DNA of 64,000 bases, taken from Halomonas sp. Its GTDB lineage: Bacteria; Pseudomonadota; Gammaproteobacteria; Pseudomonadales; Halomonadaceae. Position 1 is the stretch's first letter. Every line of letters begins with the position of its first letter. The stretch covers positions 124,001-188,000 of the forward strand of contig NZ_JAGOBJ010000005.1 of assembly GCF_017983445.1 (NCBI RefSeq), given 5' to 3'. The position numbers were made by a program, and so were the translations under genes. Below, one piece after another: positions 9,788 through 19,541 of this stretch. The notes below the pieces were generated by a model. That model saw only the letters and a list, made by a program, of their open reading frames with translations, ran no database searches and was not told the DNA's origin.

Positions 9788-9968
9788 CCCGCGGTGTCTT
9801 GTTATTCCTCAGTTATGTTACATTACCGACTACTACCTATGTATTAATTTGCAATGTGCATTAATTAGCAACGCATCAGGCAACGTATCAATCGGCATGA
9901 ATGGGGGGCAAGCGCTTACGTTTTTATGATAAGCCCTGCCTGCCGCACAGTAGAGAGGCTCTATTCCT

Positions 9969-11021
9969 ATGAGCAACAACCCCACACAGCGTGTTCCCAG
10001 CGGTCAGAAATTCCGTAACGAACACGGCACTACGGCGATCAAGGATGGCATGAAGGTGCGCGCTGCGCAGGCCGAAGCTCCGTCTCTTGAACGTAAGCCC
10101 AAATGGCTACGCGCTCAAATTCCTGGCGGCGAACGTTTTGAAGCCGTTAAGCGTAATGTCTCTGAGCATCGTCTAAGTACTGTTTGTGCAGAATCCCACT
10201 GCCCCAATATGGGCGAGTGCTGGAGCAATGGAACCGCCACCATCATGTTGATGGGGTCTGTGTGTACCCGTGCCTGTCGTTTCTGCGCCGTCGATACGGG
10301 CAACCCCAAAGGCTGGCTGGATCTTGATGAGCCCGAAAATACTGCCAAGTCGGTTGAGCTGATGGGTCTTCGCTATATCGTTTTAACATCGGTCGACCGC
10401 GATGACCTGGATGATGGCGGCGCGACCCATTATGCTAGCTGCGTCAGTGCCATTAAAGCGCGTACGCCGGAGGTGGTCGTTGAAGCCCTGACACCCGATT
10501 TCGATGGTGACCTAGCGGCCATTGAACGCGTTGTGGATTCTGGCCTTGAGGTGTTTGCGCAAAACGTTGAAACCGTTGAGCGGCTGACAAGTCGGGTACG
10601 CGACCCGCGTGCAGGCTATCGCAAAACGCTGGACGTTCTGGCCCATGCGAAAAAACATCGTCCGGACGTCATTACCAAAACCAGCATTATGTTAGGGCTT
10701 GGTGAAACCGACGAAGAAATTTTGAAAACGTTTGATGATCTTCGCGAAATTGGCGTTGATATCGTCACTTTAGGCCAGTATCTACGCCCCACGAAAAACC
10801 ATCTGCCGGTTGAGCGCTGGGTAAGCCCTGAAGAGTTTGACCGCTATCGCGTTCTGGGCTTGGAAAAAGGCTTTATGGAAGTACCTTCAGGTCCGCTGGT
10901 ACGCTCAAGTTACCGTGCTGACAGGGTGTTCGAGAAGAATAATCTGGGACTTGCCTCCCCGGCCGCCATTCCGGGCCAGGAGTCCAACCCTAATATTATC
11001 CCTGCACTTAATGTAGGCTGA
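9969..11021 (+). CDS. lipA: Lipoyl synthase
   Basis: 350 residues. This radical-SAM enzyme inserts two sulfurs into protein-bound octanoate to make lipoyl groups on 2-oxoacid dehydrogenases and the glycine cleavage system. Both iron-sulfur sites are visible: Cys73, Cys78 and Cys84 (auxiliary cluster, [12 protein letters not shown]) and Cys99, Cys103, Cys106 (SAM cluster, CTRACRFC). The RSSY Ser that ligates the auxiliary cluster is near the C-terminus. Unlike the usual arrangement, it is not downstream of lipB on the same strand but faces it, separated by a shared terminator. Confidence 0.97.
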   Translation: MSNNPTQRVPSGQKFRNEHGTTAIKDGMKVRAAQAEAPSLERKPKWLRAQIPGGERFEAVKRNVSEHRLSTVCAESHCPNMGECWSNGTATIMLMGSVCTRACRFCAVDTGNPKGWLDLDEPENTAKSVELMGLRYIVLTSVDRDDLDDGGATHYASCVSAIKARTPEVVVEALTPDFDGDLAAIERVVDSGLEVFAQNVETVERLTSRVRDPRAGYRKTLDVLAHAKKHRPDVITKTSIMLGLGETDEEILKTFDDLREIGVDIVTLGQYLRPTKNHLPVERWVSPEEFDRYRVLGLEKGFMEVPSGPLVRSSYRADRVFEKNNLGLASPAAIPGQESNPNIIPALNVG

Positions 11022-11049
11022 TACCGATAAAGTATAACGCAAGCTTAAC

Positions 11050-11094
11050 AAAAGAGGCCGCCGCGAATGTTACTTATCGCGGCGGCCTCTTTTT
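11050..11094. terminator. Bidirectional terminator between lipA and lipB
   Basis: A 17-bp perfect stem (11050-11066 pairing with 11077-11093) with a 10-base loop, flanked by A and T runs, lies between the two convergent lipoate genes and can stop both transcripts. Confidence 0.93.
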
Positions 11095-11121
11095 ATGCAC
11101 GCTATCTAATACCTGCATCCA

Positions 11122-11781
11122 TTATACGTCGTTATCAATAACCACTAACGCTCGCTTTAGCTGAAGGGCTAGTGCATACGCCAACTGTTCGCCTACGTCA
11201 TGTTCCTTGGGCAGCGTTACCAGGTCTGCAAGACGTGTGACGGCCATACCCGCGTAGCCACAAGGGTTGATACGCTGAAATGCGGAAAGATCCCCATCCA
11301 CATTGAGTGCTACGCCATGATAGCTTGAGCCCCGCCGAATGCGTAATCCCAGCGAGGCTATCTTGGCCTCACCCATGGGGCTCTTTACATACACCCCTGG
11401 GGCATCAGGCCGCGCATGCGCATCAATACCGTAATTGGCGAGTAGCGCAATCACCGCGTTTTCCAGCGCTGACACCAATTCCCGCACGCCTATTTTAGCG
11501 CGTCGAACGTCAAGCAAAGGGTACAGCACCACCTGCCCAGGGCCATGAAAGGTTACCTGCCCACCGCGATCCGTTTGTACAACGGGAATATCGCCCGGCA
11601 TCAGCAAATGCTCAGGCTTACCCGCCTGCCCCTGGGTAAACACCGGGTCGTGCTCTACCAGCCAGAACTGATCGGGCGTATCACTATCACGCGTATCGGT
11701 CAGCGTGCGCATGGCCTCCCACACAGGCAGGTAAGGCTTTCGCCCTAAGCGGTGTAGTTCAATGGGCGAGTCATCGCTCAT
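11122..11781 (-). CDS. lipB: Octanoyl-[ACP]:protein octanoyltransferase
   Basis: 219 residues. It moves octanoate from acyl carrier protein to lipoyl domains, the step before LipA. The LipB signatures are present: [12 protein letters not shown] at 72-83, Lys140 in GEAKIASLG, and the acyl-enzyme Cys174 in INPCGYAG. The start codon abuts the ybeD stop without a gap. It is the last gene of the long minus-strand cell-envelope cluster and ends at the shared terminator with lipA. Confidence 0.97.
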   Translation of the reverse strand: MSDDSPIELHRLGRKPYLPVWEAMRTLTDTRDSDTPDQFWLVEHDPVFTQGQAGKPEHLLMPGDIPVVQTDRGGQVTFHGPGQVVLYPLLDVRRAKIGVRELVSALENAVIALLANYGIDAHARPDAPGVYVKSPMGEAKIASLGLRIRRGSSYHGVALNVDGDLSAFQRINPCGYAGMAVTRLADLVTLPKEHDVGEQLAYALALQLKRALVVIDNDV

Positions 11782-12093
11782 CTACACCACCATATGCACA
11801 CGGCCCGTGGCTTTGAGCTCATCAAACAGCTGGCTTATCTGTTGTTCGCTGGTCGCATTAATCGTAATGCGCACAGACTGGAAACGACCGTTTCGGCTAT
11901 CGACAACCTGTAACGTAGACTCATCAAAATCCGGGGCATGACGCACCACGATCTGACAAACACAGGCGGTAAAATCATCAGCGGCATCGCCGACAATTTT
12001 TAACGGATAATCGCAGGGAAACGTAATCTTGGGTGGCTCAATCACTGCCGGTTGACGCAGATCGCGAACCCCATCTTTGGCACCTTTTTTCAT
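11782..12093 (-). CDS. ybeD: YbeD/DUF493 family protein
   Basis: 103 residues, soluble. It shows the DUF493 pattern: FPCDYPLKIVG at the start of an ACT-like ferredoxin fold, then SRNGRFQSVRITINA. The family sits between dacA and lipB in many gamma-proteobacteria, as here, and is thought to be a small regulatory domain; its precise function is not settled. Its stop touches the lipB start, so the two are surely co-translated. Confidence 0.93.
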   Translation of the reverse strand: MKKGAKDGVRDLRQPAVIEPPKITFPCDYPLKIVGDAADDFTACVCQIVVRHAPDFDESTLQVVDSRNGRFQSVRITINATSEQQISQLFDELKATGRVHMVV

Positions 12094-12121
12094 AATTTGC
12101 CTTCTACTAAGCGAAACAATA

Positions 12122-12142
12122 GGCCTGGACAGCGCCCAGGCC
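12122..12142 (-). terminator. Candidate hairpin between dacA and ybeD
   Basis: The arms GGCCTGG and CCAGGCC form a 7-bp stem with a seven-base loop just after the dacA stop. The tail on the minus strand is only moderately T-rich, so it may be a partial terminator that lowers ybeD-lipB expression. Confidence 0.4.
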
Positions 12143-12149
12143 GGGCAGA

Positions 12150-13349
12150 TTAGTCGGTAAATTTAGAAATTAAACCACTAAAGAAGCGTTGAACCTGATC
12201 GAATAAGCGCTTGAATAAACCACCCTCCTCAACATTTTCAAGCGCAACCAGCGGGCGTTCGCCCACCATTTCTTCACCCAGGTAAACTTCTAATGTGCCT
12301 ACGTCGTCGCCAACCGCAATTGGCGCCTGTAAATCGGCATTCAAATTAAGACGGGCACGCAGCTCTTCACTACGGTTGCGCGGTAACGTCATGTAAACTT
12401 CTTCATTCACACCCACGCGCAGCTCATTGATATCACCGCCCCATACGCGCGGCGTCTCAAGTACTGCGCCACGCTCGTAAAGCTTCATGGTTTCGTAAAA
12501 GCGGAAACCGTAGCTCAATAGCTTCTGAGCTTCCTGGGCACGTGCTTCGTCTGAGTTAGTACCCATGACCACAGAAATGAGTCGCATACCGTCGCGCTCG
12601 GCAGAAGACACCAGGCAATAGCCTGCGGCATCTGTCCAGCCAGTTTTCAGGCCGTCAACGGACGGGTCACGCCAAAGTAGACGGTTACGGTTAGGCTGAT
12701 CGATTCCGCCGTAAGAGAAGTGACGCTGCGAGTAGATCGCATAGTGCTCCGGGTAATCATTGATGATGTGACGCGAAAGGCGCGCCAGGTCATGCGCGGT
12801 GGAGTAATGGTTATCGCTGGGCAGACCCGTGGCATTCTCAAAATGGGTATTTTCCATCCCCAGACGGGCTGCGTGCTGGTTCATCAAGTCTGCAAAAGGG
12901 GCTTCCCCACCTGCCAGATGCTCGGCCATGGCAACGCTTGCATCGTTACCTGACACGATGATAATTCCGTGAAGCAGCTCTTCTATGGGGACCTGATTGC
13001 CCACTTCAATAAACATTTTTGAGCCGCCAGTCCGCCAGGCGTTTTCACTGACGTTGACCAGGTCATCCAAGTTAATGGTGCCTCGATCAAGTTCACGCTC
13101 GACAAGATACGCGGTCATGAGTTTGGTAAGACTTGCCGGTGCCAAACGTTCATCCGAGTTGTGCTCAGCCAAAATTCGGCCGCTATTGGCATCCAACAAG
13201 ATCCAGGAGCTGGCAGCAAGCTGCGGTGCCGCTGGAATAATCGTCTGCGGCTGAGGGATTACCTGTGCCGCTACAGGCAGCGTAACAGCCGTCATGGCCG
13301 CAAACAGGCAGAGCTTGGCGGAGCGGCGTATCGACTCAAATACATTCAT
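12150..13349 (-). CDS. dacA: D-alanyl-D-alanine carboxypeptidase (PBP5/6 type)
   Basis: About 399 residues from the ATG at 13349; an ATG three codons earlier is possible but its ribosome site would be too close. A signal peptide ends near AQV. The penicillin-binding motifs are SLTK at about residues 73-76 (nucleophile Ser), SGN, and KTG in GLKTGWTDA. A C-terminal beta domain and an amphipathic membrane-anchoring helix (FKRLFDQVQRFFSGLISKF) complete the PBP5 plan. It trims the terminal D-Ala of peptidoglycan stem peptides. Neighbours rlpA, mltB, rodA and mrdA are all wall enzymes. Confidence 0.95.
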   Translation of the reverse strand: MNVFESIRRSAKLCLFAAMTAVTLPVAAQVIPQPQTIIPAAPQLAASSWILLDANSGRILAEHNSDERLAPASLTKLMTAYLVERELDRGTINLDDLVNVSENAWRTGGSKMFIEVGNQVPIEELLHGIIIVSGNDASVAMAEHLAGGEAPFADLMNQHAARLGMENTHFENATGLPSDNHYSTAHDLARLSRHIINDYPEHYAIYSQRHFSYGGIDQPNRNRLLWRDPSVDGLKTGWTDAAGYCLVSSAERDGMRLISVVMGTNSDEARAQEAQKLLSYGFRFYETMKLYERGAVLETPRVWGGDINELRVGVNEEVYMTLPRNRSEELRARLNLNADLQAPIAVGDDVGTLEVYLGEEMVGERPLVALENVEEGGLFKRLFDQVQRFFSGLISKFTD

Positions 13350-13408
13350 CACTAACATCTCACTTACAAGAAAATGGCGCTAGGCACCAAAGAGTATAAA
13401 AAAGTGAA

Positions 13409-14401
13409 TTATCTCACGATAAAAACTTGAGGGAAGCCCGCTTGGCGAAGCTCTTCACGCGCCTGTGTTTCCTGAGCAGGCCTTACTGGCCCCACTTGAA
13501 CACGGTGGACGCTTGCATCGCTCATTACACGAACCTCATGGGGCAATTCGTTTTTCAATCGACGTTGAAGCTGCTCGGCACCTTCTGCACTGCCCAAAGC
13601 GGCAATCTGGAGGTAAATAGCCCCGGTAGCGTCGTTTTCAGACCCTGCACCTGAAGCTGCAACAGGCGCTACCGATACGCTTCGCCCAGCCACGGGCGCT
13701 GCAGATGGTACAGCTGTTGGCTGGGCGGCTGGTGCCCTGGCAGTTGGCACTGCATTCGCTGGGGCTCTGCCCCGCTCGGCTAGCCAACGTTCTGGATCAA
13801 CCGCTTCAACCCTGACCCGTCCGGTGCCGTTATCCAATATACCTAATCGTGCAGCGGCAGCGTAGGAAAGATCAATTTCCCTATCGCTATGAAAGGGGCC
13901 TCGATCATTAACCCGCACAATCACCGACTGGCCGCTGTCCAGGCTGGTAACACGCGCAAAAGTAGGCAGCGGCAGTGAACGGTGTGCCGCCGACATCTTG
14001 TACATGTCGTAAATTTCACCGTTGGAGGTTGCGTAACCATGGAATTTTTCTCCATACCACGAGGCAGTGCCCTGCTTGGCATAGCCTCTGGAATCAGGCA
14101 TTACATGGTACGTTTCCCCCCACACTTCGTAGGACGGACGGTTACCCGCCCGCGAAGGTGCTTCAATACGCGGCTCAGCATCCGGCACCGTGGACACATC
14201 CGGTGGCTCAACCGGATAGGCATCGCCATTCATGGCATAGCGCCCACCACCACTGTTGCTGCTGGCTGCTGGCGCCGAGGGCTGTGTCTGGGCAGGCGTA
14301 TTATCCACGCGTTGGACTTCACGATTTGCACAGCCGCTTACTAAAGCAACCAGGGCAATCGCACCGCCCATTCGCCAGGTCACTGCTTGCAACATTTTCA
14401 T
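13409..14401 (-). CDS. rlpA: Septal lytic transglycosylase RlpA lipoprotein
   Basis: 330 residues. The lipobox VSGC places the lipidated residue at Cys24. The double-psi beta-barrel domain (GTASWYGEKFHG, then RVNDRGPFHSDREIDLS) carries the conserved His and Asp residues of active RlpA. A Pro/Ala-rich linker leads to a C-terminal SPOR domain (about 258-330) that binds denuded glycan strands at the septum. Its start overlaps the mltB stop by four bases. It cleaves naked glycan during daughter-cell separation in pseudomonads; the same role is inferred here. Confidence 0.93.
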   Translation of the reverse strand: MKMLQAVTWRMGGAIALVALVSGCANREVQRVDNTPAQTQPSAPAASSNSGGGRYAMNGDAYPVEPPDVSTVPDAEPRIEAPSRAGNRPSYEVWGETYHVMPDSRGYAKQGTASWYGEKFHGYATSNGEIYDMYKMSAAHRSLPLPTFARVTSLDSGQSVIVRVNDRGPFHSDREIDLSYAAAARLGILDNGTGRVRVEAVDPERWLAERGRAPANAVPTARAPAAQPTAVPSAAPVAGRSVSVAPVAASGAGSENDATGAIYLQIAALGSAEGAEQLQRRLKNELPHEVRVMSDASVHRVQVGPVRPAQETQAREELRQAGFPQVFIVR

Positions 14402-15426
14402 CCCTGTTCCTCGGCCTGGTTTTGAATGGCCTCGGCAAGCTCCGTGACTGCCATGGCATACAGATGGCTGTGGTTATAGCGAGTAATCACATAAAAATTG
14501 TTCTCACCCAGCCGGTAACGCATGTGGCCATCGTCCATTTCAAATACCAGCGGTATCACCGGCAGTGAGCCATCAAGTACTTGCTGCGATTTAACGCCCT
14601 CGGCGGCGACATCAGCGACGGTTATACTCGGTGCTGAAGTTTGGTTAAACGTCAACGTTTCCGGCGGTTCTTCCGGCCCGGTCGCTTCGTGATAGGTGAC
14701 GCCATCACGCTGCCAGCCATGTACGGCAAAATAATTCGCTACGCTGCCAATGGCATCAACCGGGTTTTCCCATAAATCACGCAAGCCGTCATCGTCAAAA
14801 TCGACCGCATATGCCTGATAGCTGGTAGGGATAAACTGCGGGTATCCCATTGCGCCTGCGTACGAGCCATAAAGCTCGGCAGGGTCGACCTTCTGCTCAT
14901 AGGCAATCTTTAAGAATGCTGCCAGCTCACCGCGGAAAAAATCTCCACGGCTGGGATGATAAAATGCCAGAGTAGCCAGTGAATCAAGCACTCGGTGCCG
15001 CCCTTTATGACGACCATAATACGTTTCTACGCCGATGATAGCGGTAATGACATTGCCTGGAACTCCATACACATCTTCCGCACGCGCCAGCGTATCAGCG
15101 TGCGTTTGCATAAACGCAGCGCCTTCTTCAATGCGCTGTTGGGTAAGAAATATATCGCGATACTCATACCAGCGTAAGCGACGCTCAGCCGCCCCCTCCA
15201 TGGCATCCAGCACTTCCTGAGAGTATGTTGCCTGTGAGAAGGCATCACGTAGCCAGGCTTCTGGTATACCTTGTGCGATTAACTCATCTACCAATATCTG
15301 GGTGCGTTCATTTTGTTGCAGATCTATCGCTTCCGCCGGGTACTCCTCAGCGAATGCGCTTGGCATCGAACACGCGATTAGCGCTGCGACAAGATAACTG
15401 CCAGCTTTATTTCGGGCCCCTTTCAT
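14398..15426 (-). CDS. mltB: Lytic murein transglycosylase B
   Basis: 342 residues from the ATG at 15426, chosen for the strong AAGGAG upstream; an earlier in-frame start at 15498 would overlap rodA by 29 bases. Family GH103/Slt2: catalytic Glu134 in AIIGVETYYGRHKG, then YAGAMGYPQFIPTSY. The N-terminus ALIACSMPSAFA fits either a lipobox (LIAC, Cys19) or ordinary cleavage after AFA, so membrane anchoring is uncertain. It cuts glycan strands to make 1,6-anhydro-muropeptides. Overlap with rlpA suggests co-regulated wall remodelling. Confidence 0.94.
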   Translation of the reverse strand: MKGARNKAGSYLVAALIACSMPSAFAEEYPAEAIDLQQNERTQILVDELIAQGIPEAWLRDAFSQATYSQEVLDAMEGAAERRLRWYEYRDIFLTQQRIEEGAAFMQTHADTLARAEDVYGVPGNVITAIIGVETYYGRHKGRHRVLDSLATLAFYHPSRGDFFRGELAAFLKIAYEQKVDPAELYGSYAGAMGYPQFIPTSYQAYAVDFDDDGLRDLWENPVDAIGSVANYFAVHGWQRDGVTYHEATGPEEPPETLTFNQTSAPSITVADVAAEGVKSQQVLDGSLPVIPLVFEMDDGHMRYRLGENNFYVITRYNHSHLYAMAVTELAEAIQNQAEEQG

Positions 15427-15469
15427 CAACTCACCACTCCTTTGAAAACGCACCGCCCTGACTGAAATA

Positions 15470-16630
15470 TTAACGTGGCAATAGCCGACGATGGGCATGA
15501 ATAGACATGAGAATACCGAACCCTGCCAGCAAGGTCACGCTAGAGGTTCCACCATAACTAACCAGCGGTAACGGAACGCCCACTACGGGCAAAATACCGC
15601 TGACCATACCGACATTTACAAACACATAAATGAAAAATGTCAGGATAATACTGCCCGCAAACAGGCGCCCAAACGTATCCTGAGATGAGGCGGCCAACCA
15701 CAGACCACGCCCTACAATCATTAAGTAAAGGGCGAGTAGAATCAGCATGCCAATCAGGCCAAACTCTTCGCCCAATACCGCGATAATAAAGTCGGTATGC
15801 CTTTCGGGGAGAAATTCAAGCTGTGACTGAGTACCTTCAAGCCACCCTTTTCCCCATAAACCACCGCTACCTATCGCCGTGGTCGACTGAATGATATTCC
15901 ACCCGGACCCAAGCGGGTCGCTCTCCGGGTCTAGAAAGGTTAACACTCTCTGGCGCTGATAATTGTGCATATTCATCCACAGCAAAGGTAAACAAGCTGC
16001 CAATAGGCTCGCTACAGCACCAATTAGACGCCATGACAGACCTGCCAATAACACGACAATAACGCCCGCGCTGGCCACCAATAGCGAAGTACCTAGATCA
16101 GGCTGAATTGCTATTAACACGACAGGAAAACCGATAATCATTGCACAAACCACAATATCTTTTAAACGTGGCGGTAGCTGACATCGGTTTAAATAGGCGG
16201 CCACCATGAGCGGTACCGCCAGTTTCATCATTTCAGAAGGTTGAAAACGTATAACGCCTGGGATCTCAAGCCAGCGTTTAGCCCCCATACCTATATCACC
16301 GGCAATCTCAACAGCTAACAGCATTATAACGCCTGCACCATAGGCAAATGGTGCCCAACGCAAGAACGTAGTAGGTGAAAATTGAGCGAGAAACATCATA
16401 CCCGCCAGCGCCACGCCAAACCGCATCGCCTGAGCAATTACTGACTCAATACGCTGGCCCGATGCGCTATAAAGGACCAGCAAGCCGCCCGCCATTAAAA
16501 TCAGCAAAAGCCCTAATAGCCAAGGGTCAATATGAATACGTTCCCAAATACTTTTTCGTCGGGCTATCCCACTGTCGGGCGGGCGAACGGGGTGACGGCG
16601 TAATGGGCGGGTCAGTGTCTGCCAAGGCAT
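15470..16630 (-). CDS. rodA: Rod-shape SEDS glycosyltransferase RodA
   Basis: 386 residues with about ten membrane segments. RodA/FtsW (SEDS) features include WLEIPGVIRFQPSEMMKL, QPDLGTSL and the C-terminal PLPLVSYGGTSSV motif. RodA polymerises glycan from lipid II and works with PBP2 (MrdA) in the elongasome. Its start lies three bases after the mrdA stop, the classical mrdA-mrdB order. The N-terminus has an extra 30-residue basic cytoplasmic stretch before the first membrane segment. Confidence 0.97.
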   Translation of the reverse strand: MPWQTLTRPLRRHPVRPPDSGIARRKSIWERIHIDPWLLGLLLILMAGGLLVLYSASGQRIESVIAQAMRFGVALAGMMFLAQFSPTTFLRWAPFAYGAGVIMLLAVEIAGDIGMGAKRWLEIPGVIRFQPSEMMKLAVPLMVAAYLNRCQLPPRLKDIVVCAMIIGFPVVLIAIQPDLGTSLLVASAGVIVVLLAGLSWRLIGAVASLLAACLPLLWMNMHNYQRQRVLTFLDPESDPLGSGWNIIQSTTAIGSGGLWGKGWLEGTQSQLEFLPERHTDFIIAVLGEEFGLIGMLILLALYLMIVGRGLWLAASSQDTFGRLFAGSIILTFFIYVFVNVGMVSGILPVVGVPLPLVSYGGTSSVTLLAGFGILMSIHAHRRLLPR

Positions 16631-16633
16631 AGA

Positions 16634-18541
16634 TCAGTTCCCTTCCACTTGAGCGGTATCTTCTTCCAGCACTTCGCGCACATCGTCTGCGTCAGGGGCT
16701 TCGTCTTTCAAAAGCCAGGCATCTGTCATCGCGCGCGCTAAATGCGCGGCGTGCGTACTACCGCCGCCTGCATTTTCGACGATTACCGAAACGGCTATTT
16801 GCGGATTCTCGATCGGCGCAAACGCCACAAACAGCGCATGGTCTCTCAGGCGCTCCTCAAGCTCATCGGCGTTATAGCGCTGGTCTTGACCCAATGAAAA
16901 CACCTGAGCCGTCCCCGATTTGCCACCCATACGATACTCGAGGCCAACGCCAGATCGACGTGCGGTACCCTCATTACCGCTGAGCACTTTTTCCATACCG
17001 CTAAACACCCGGTCCCACCAGGCATCGTTTTCCAACTGAATGTCATCCAGCGTGTCGGGTAAATCTTGAGGTAGCGGCTCTCCGCCAATCTGTAGTGCCA
17101 AACGAGGTTTTACCCAATGGCCTCGATTGGCAAGCGTTGCCGTTGCGCTCGCCAGCTGTAAGGGCGTTACTTGCCAGTACCCCTGACCAATGCCGACTGA
17201 CAAGGTCTCGCCCGGATACCAAGGCTGGTTAAAGCGCTCACGCTTCCACTCACGAGAGGGCATCAAGCCATTGCTTTCACCCTGAACATCATAGGCAACA
17301 CGTTGTCCGAAACCGAACCCACTCATTCGTTTATCAAGATTATCGATACCTATGTCATGAGCCAACGTGTAGTAATAGGTGTTATTCGAGACCGCCAACG
17401 AGCGTTCCATATCCACACGACCATGCCCCCAGCGCAGCCAGTTGCGGTAGCGGCGGGAGTCATTGGGCAACTGATAGTAGCCTGGGTCGTTAATCGTGCT
17501 ATCAGGCGTAATCACACCCTCGGCAAGGCCCGCGAGCGCCAAGAAAGGCTTGATGGTCGATCCTGGTGGATAGTGCCCACGAATCGAGCGATTAAAGAGG
17601 GGTAGGTCAAGATCTTCCTGCAAGCCACGATAGGAGGCGACGTCAATCCCGGTCACGAACTGATTGCTGTCAAATCCCGGCGTTGAGACCATCGCCAGGA
17701 TTTCCCCCGTCGCTGGTGCGATAGCTACAATAGAGCCGCGTCGACCGTCCATGAGCTCATAGGCAAGCGTCTGCAGCGACTTATCAATCGTCAGGGTAAT
17801 ATTTTCACCAGGCACGGGATCGGTTCGCCCTAACTCTCTTAACACACGGCCGCGCGCGTTGGTTTCCACCTTGCGCAGGCCCGCTTCGCCGTGGAGCTCT
17901 TCTTCATAGAAACGCTCGACCCCGGTTTTACCGATAAAGTGAGTGCCTGCGTAACGTCCAGCATCCAGAGACTGAAGCTCTTCAACGTTTATTCGCCCCA
18001 CGTAACCCAGGGTATGCGCCATCACTTCGGAGTCAGGGTAGTAACGCAACAGCTGCGCTTCGACTTCAACACCCGGCAAGCGGTGCCGATTGACCGCGAG
18101 GCGAGCAATTTGCTCCTCGCTGAGATCACTCATCAATAGCGCAGGTTGAAAGGGGCGCTGACGCTGGCGTGAACGCACGTTGAAGGCCTCTACATCCTCT
18201 TCGGGAAGCTCAAGAAGCTCGACCAGTAGTGCCAGGGTTTCATCCAGGCTATCAACGCGCTCACGCACCAGCGTGAGATTATAGGTAGGTCGGTTTTCAG
18301 CCAACAGCACACCATTGCGGTCATAAATCAGACCACGATTGGGTGGTAGAGGCTCAACGCGAACACGGTTTTTTTCTGACCGTGTGGTATAAATTTCATG
18401 TTGAACAATCTGCAGATAAGCCAGACGCCCCACTAATAGGCTGGCAAGCGTTATCACCACCAAAACAGCAAGCAGCGTTCTGACACGAAAAATACGCAAC
18501 TCTTGCTCAGAATTCTTTAGCGTGTCACGGCGCTGGGGCAT
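16634..18541 (-). CDS. mrdA: Penicillin-binding protein 2
   Basis: 635 residues. A single N-terminal membrane anchor (about 20-45) is followed by the pedestal/dimerisation domain (PNRGLIYDRNGVLLAENRP) and the transpeptidase domain with STIK (in PPGSTIKPFLAL), SNN (AVSNNTYYY) and KSGTAQ. It cross-links the lateral wall during elongation together with RodA. An acidic tail of about 25 residues ends the protein. The gene begins 71 bases after rlmH on the same strand. Confidence 0.97.
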   Translation of the reverse strand: MPQRRDTLKNSEQELRIFRVRTLLAVLVVITLASLLVGRLAYLQIVQHEIYTTRSEKNRVRVEPLPPNRGLIYDRNGVLLAENRPTYNLTLVRERVDSLDETLALLVELLELPEEDVEAFNVRSRQRQRPFQPALLMSDLSEEQIARLAVNRHRLPGVEVEAQLLRYYPDSEVMAHTLGYVGRINVEELQSLDAGRYAGTHFIGKTGVERFYEEELHGEAGLRKVETNARGRVLRELGRTDPVPGENITLTIDKSLQTLAYELMDGRRGSIVAIAPATGEILAMVSTPGFDSNQFVTGIDVASYRGLQEDLDLPLFNRSIRGHYPPGSTIKPFLALAGLAEGVITPDSTINDPGYYQLPNDSRRYRNWLRWGHGRVDMERSLAVSNNTYYYTLAHDIGIDNLDKRMSGFGFGQRVAYDVQGESNGLMPSREWKRERFNQPWYPGETLSVGIGQGYWQVTPLQLASATATLANRGHWVKPRLALQIGGEPLPQDLPDTLDDIQLENDAWWDRVFSGMEKVLSGNEGTARRSGVGLEYRMGGKSGTAQVFSLGQDQRYNADELEERLRDHALFVAFAPIENPQIAVSVIVENAGGGSTHAAHLARAMTDAWLLKDEAPDADDVREVLEEDTAQVEGN

Positions 18542-18612
18542 GGCAACAGATGACTCTCAAATCAGACGATTGACGCAACAACAGTCAACAAACACCACCA
18601 CCCGTTTGAGCC

Positions 18613-19080
18613 TTAGCGGTGATAGGGGTGACCAACCAATAAGGTCCAAGCGCGATAAAGCTGCTCGGCAAGCATAATACGAACCAACGGATGCGGCAGG
18701 GTTAACGGCGAAAGCGACCACGCTTTATCGGCCATGGCAGACAGAGACGGCTCAAGACCGTCCGGCCCGCCCACCAACAGCACGATATCGCGACCTTCCA
18801 TCCGCCAAAAGTCAGCTTCTTGGGCCAGTTGTTCGGTGGTCCAAGGTTTACCTTTTACTTCAAGCGCCACCACATATTCATCGCCCCGAAGCTTATCGCG
18901 AATACGTTGCGCTTCCTGGGCACGCGCCTTGGCAATATCAGCGTTTTTGCCGCGTTGACCAAGCGGGATCTCTTCTATTTCAAGGCTGAAATCCCGGGGG
19001 AGCCGTTTACGATAAGTTTCGATGCCCTCTTCAACCCACGCAGGCATCTTAGTACCTACCGCTAACAGCCTTACCTTCAT
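18613..19080 (-). CDS. rlmH: 23S rRNA pseudouridine-1915 N3-methyltransferase
   Basis: 155 residues, the usual family length. The SPOUT-type knot carries the SAM-binding LVGGPDGL and the C-terminal LPHPLVRIMLAEQLYRAW. It methylates pseudouridine 1915 in helix 69 of assembled 70S ribosomes. Its ATG overlaps the end of rsfS by four bases (19077-19080), the common rsfS-rlmH pairing. Confidence 0.97.
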   Translation of the reverse strand: MKVRLLAVGTKMPAWVEEGIETYRKRLPRDFSLEIEEIPLGQRGKNADIAKARAQEAQRIRDKLRGDEYVVALEVKGKPWTTEQLAQEADFWRMEGRDIVLLVGGPDGLEPSLSAMADKAWSLSPLTLPHPLVRIMLAEQLYRAWTLLVGHPYHR

Positions 19081-19463
19081 GACATTCTGGCTCGCTCTTC
19101 AAACTGCTCAAACGACTCGTCTGCTCTGAAACCGTCGTTTGGAAGGTCCGCCCACAACCGTTCAAGGTCATAGAGAGTACGCGCTTCTGGCAACATTACA
19201 TGAACCACAATATCGCCCAGATCCACCAGTACCCAGTCTGCATTGTCACCGCCTTCAACACCGCGGGGCGCGAGGCCTGCTGCTTTGGCTTTTTCCACGA
19301 CGTTTTGCGCAAGTGCCGCTACATGGCGCGTAGACGTACCGCTGGCAATCAGCATGAGGTCGGTAACCTCGGTCAAGCTGGAAACATCCAGCTGGGTAAT
19401 ATCGCGTGCCTTAAGTTCTTCTAACGCATCAAGCGCTAGGCTTTTCAGTGTATCGATGTGCAT
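19077..19463 (-). CDS. rsfS: Ribosomal silencing factor
   Basis: 128 residues from the ATG at 19463, which has AGGAG close upstream; the longer frame adds 12 non-conserved residues. The RsfS/Iojap fold is recognised from ALEELKARDITQLDV, SGTSTRHVAALAQNV and DWVLVDLGDIVVHVM. It binds ribosomal protein uL14 and blocks subunit joining when nutrients run low. It sits between nadD and rlmH, as in many gamma-proteobacteria. Confidence 0.95.
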   Translation of the reverse strand: MHIDTLKSLALDALEELKARDITQLDVSSLTEVTDLMLIASGTSTRHVAALAQNVVEKAKAAGLAPRGVEGGDNADWVLVDLGDIVVHVMLPEARTLYDLERLWADLPNDGFRADESFEQFEERARMS

Positions 19464-19541
19464 GACTCCTGAAGACAACCCCATTTGGTAATCGGCCAAT
19501 AAAGCGGGCCATTGTAACGGCTTCTTTCGTGACTACCAGCG

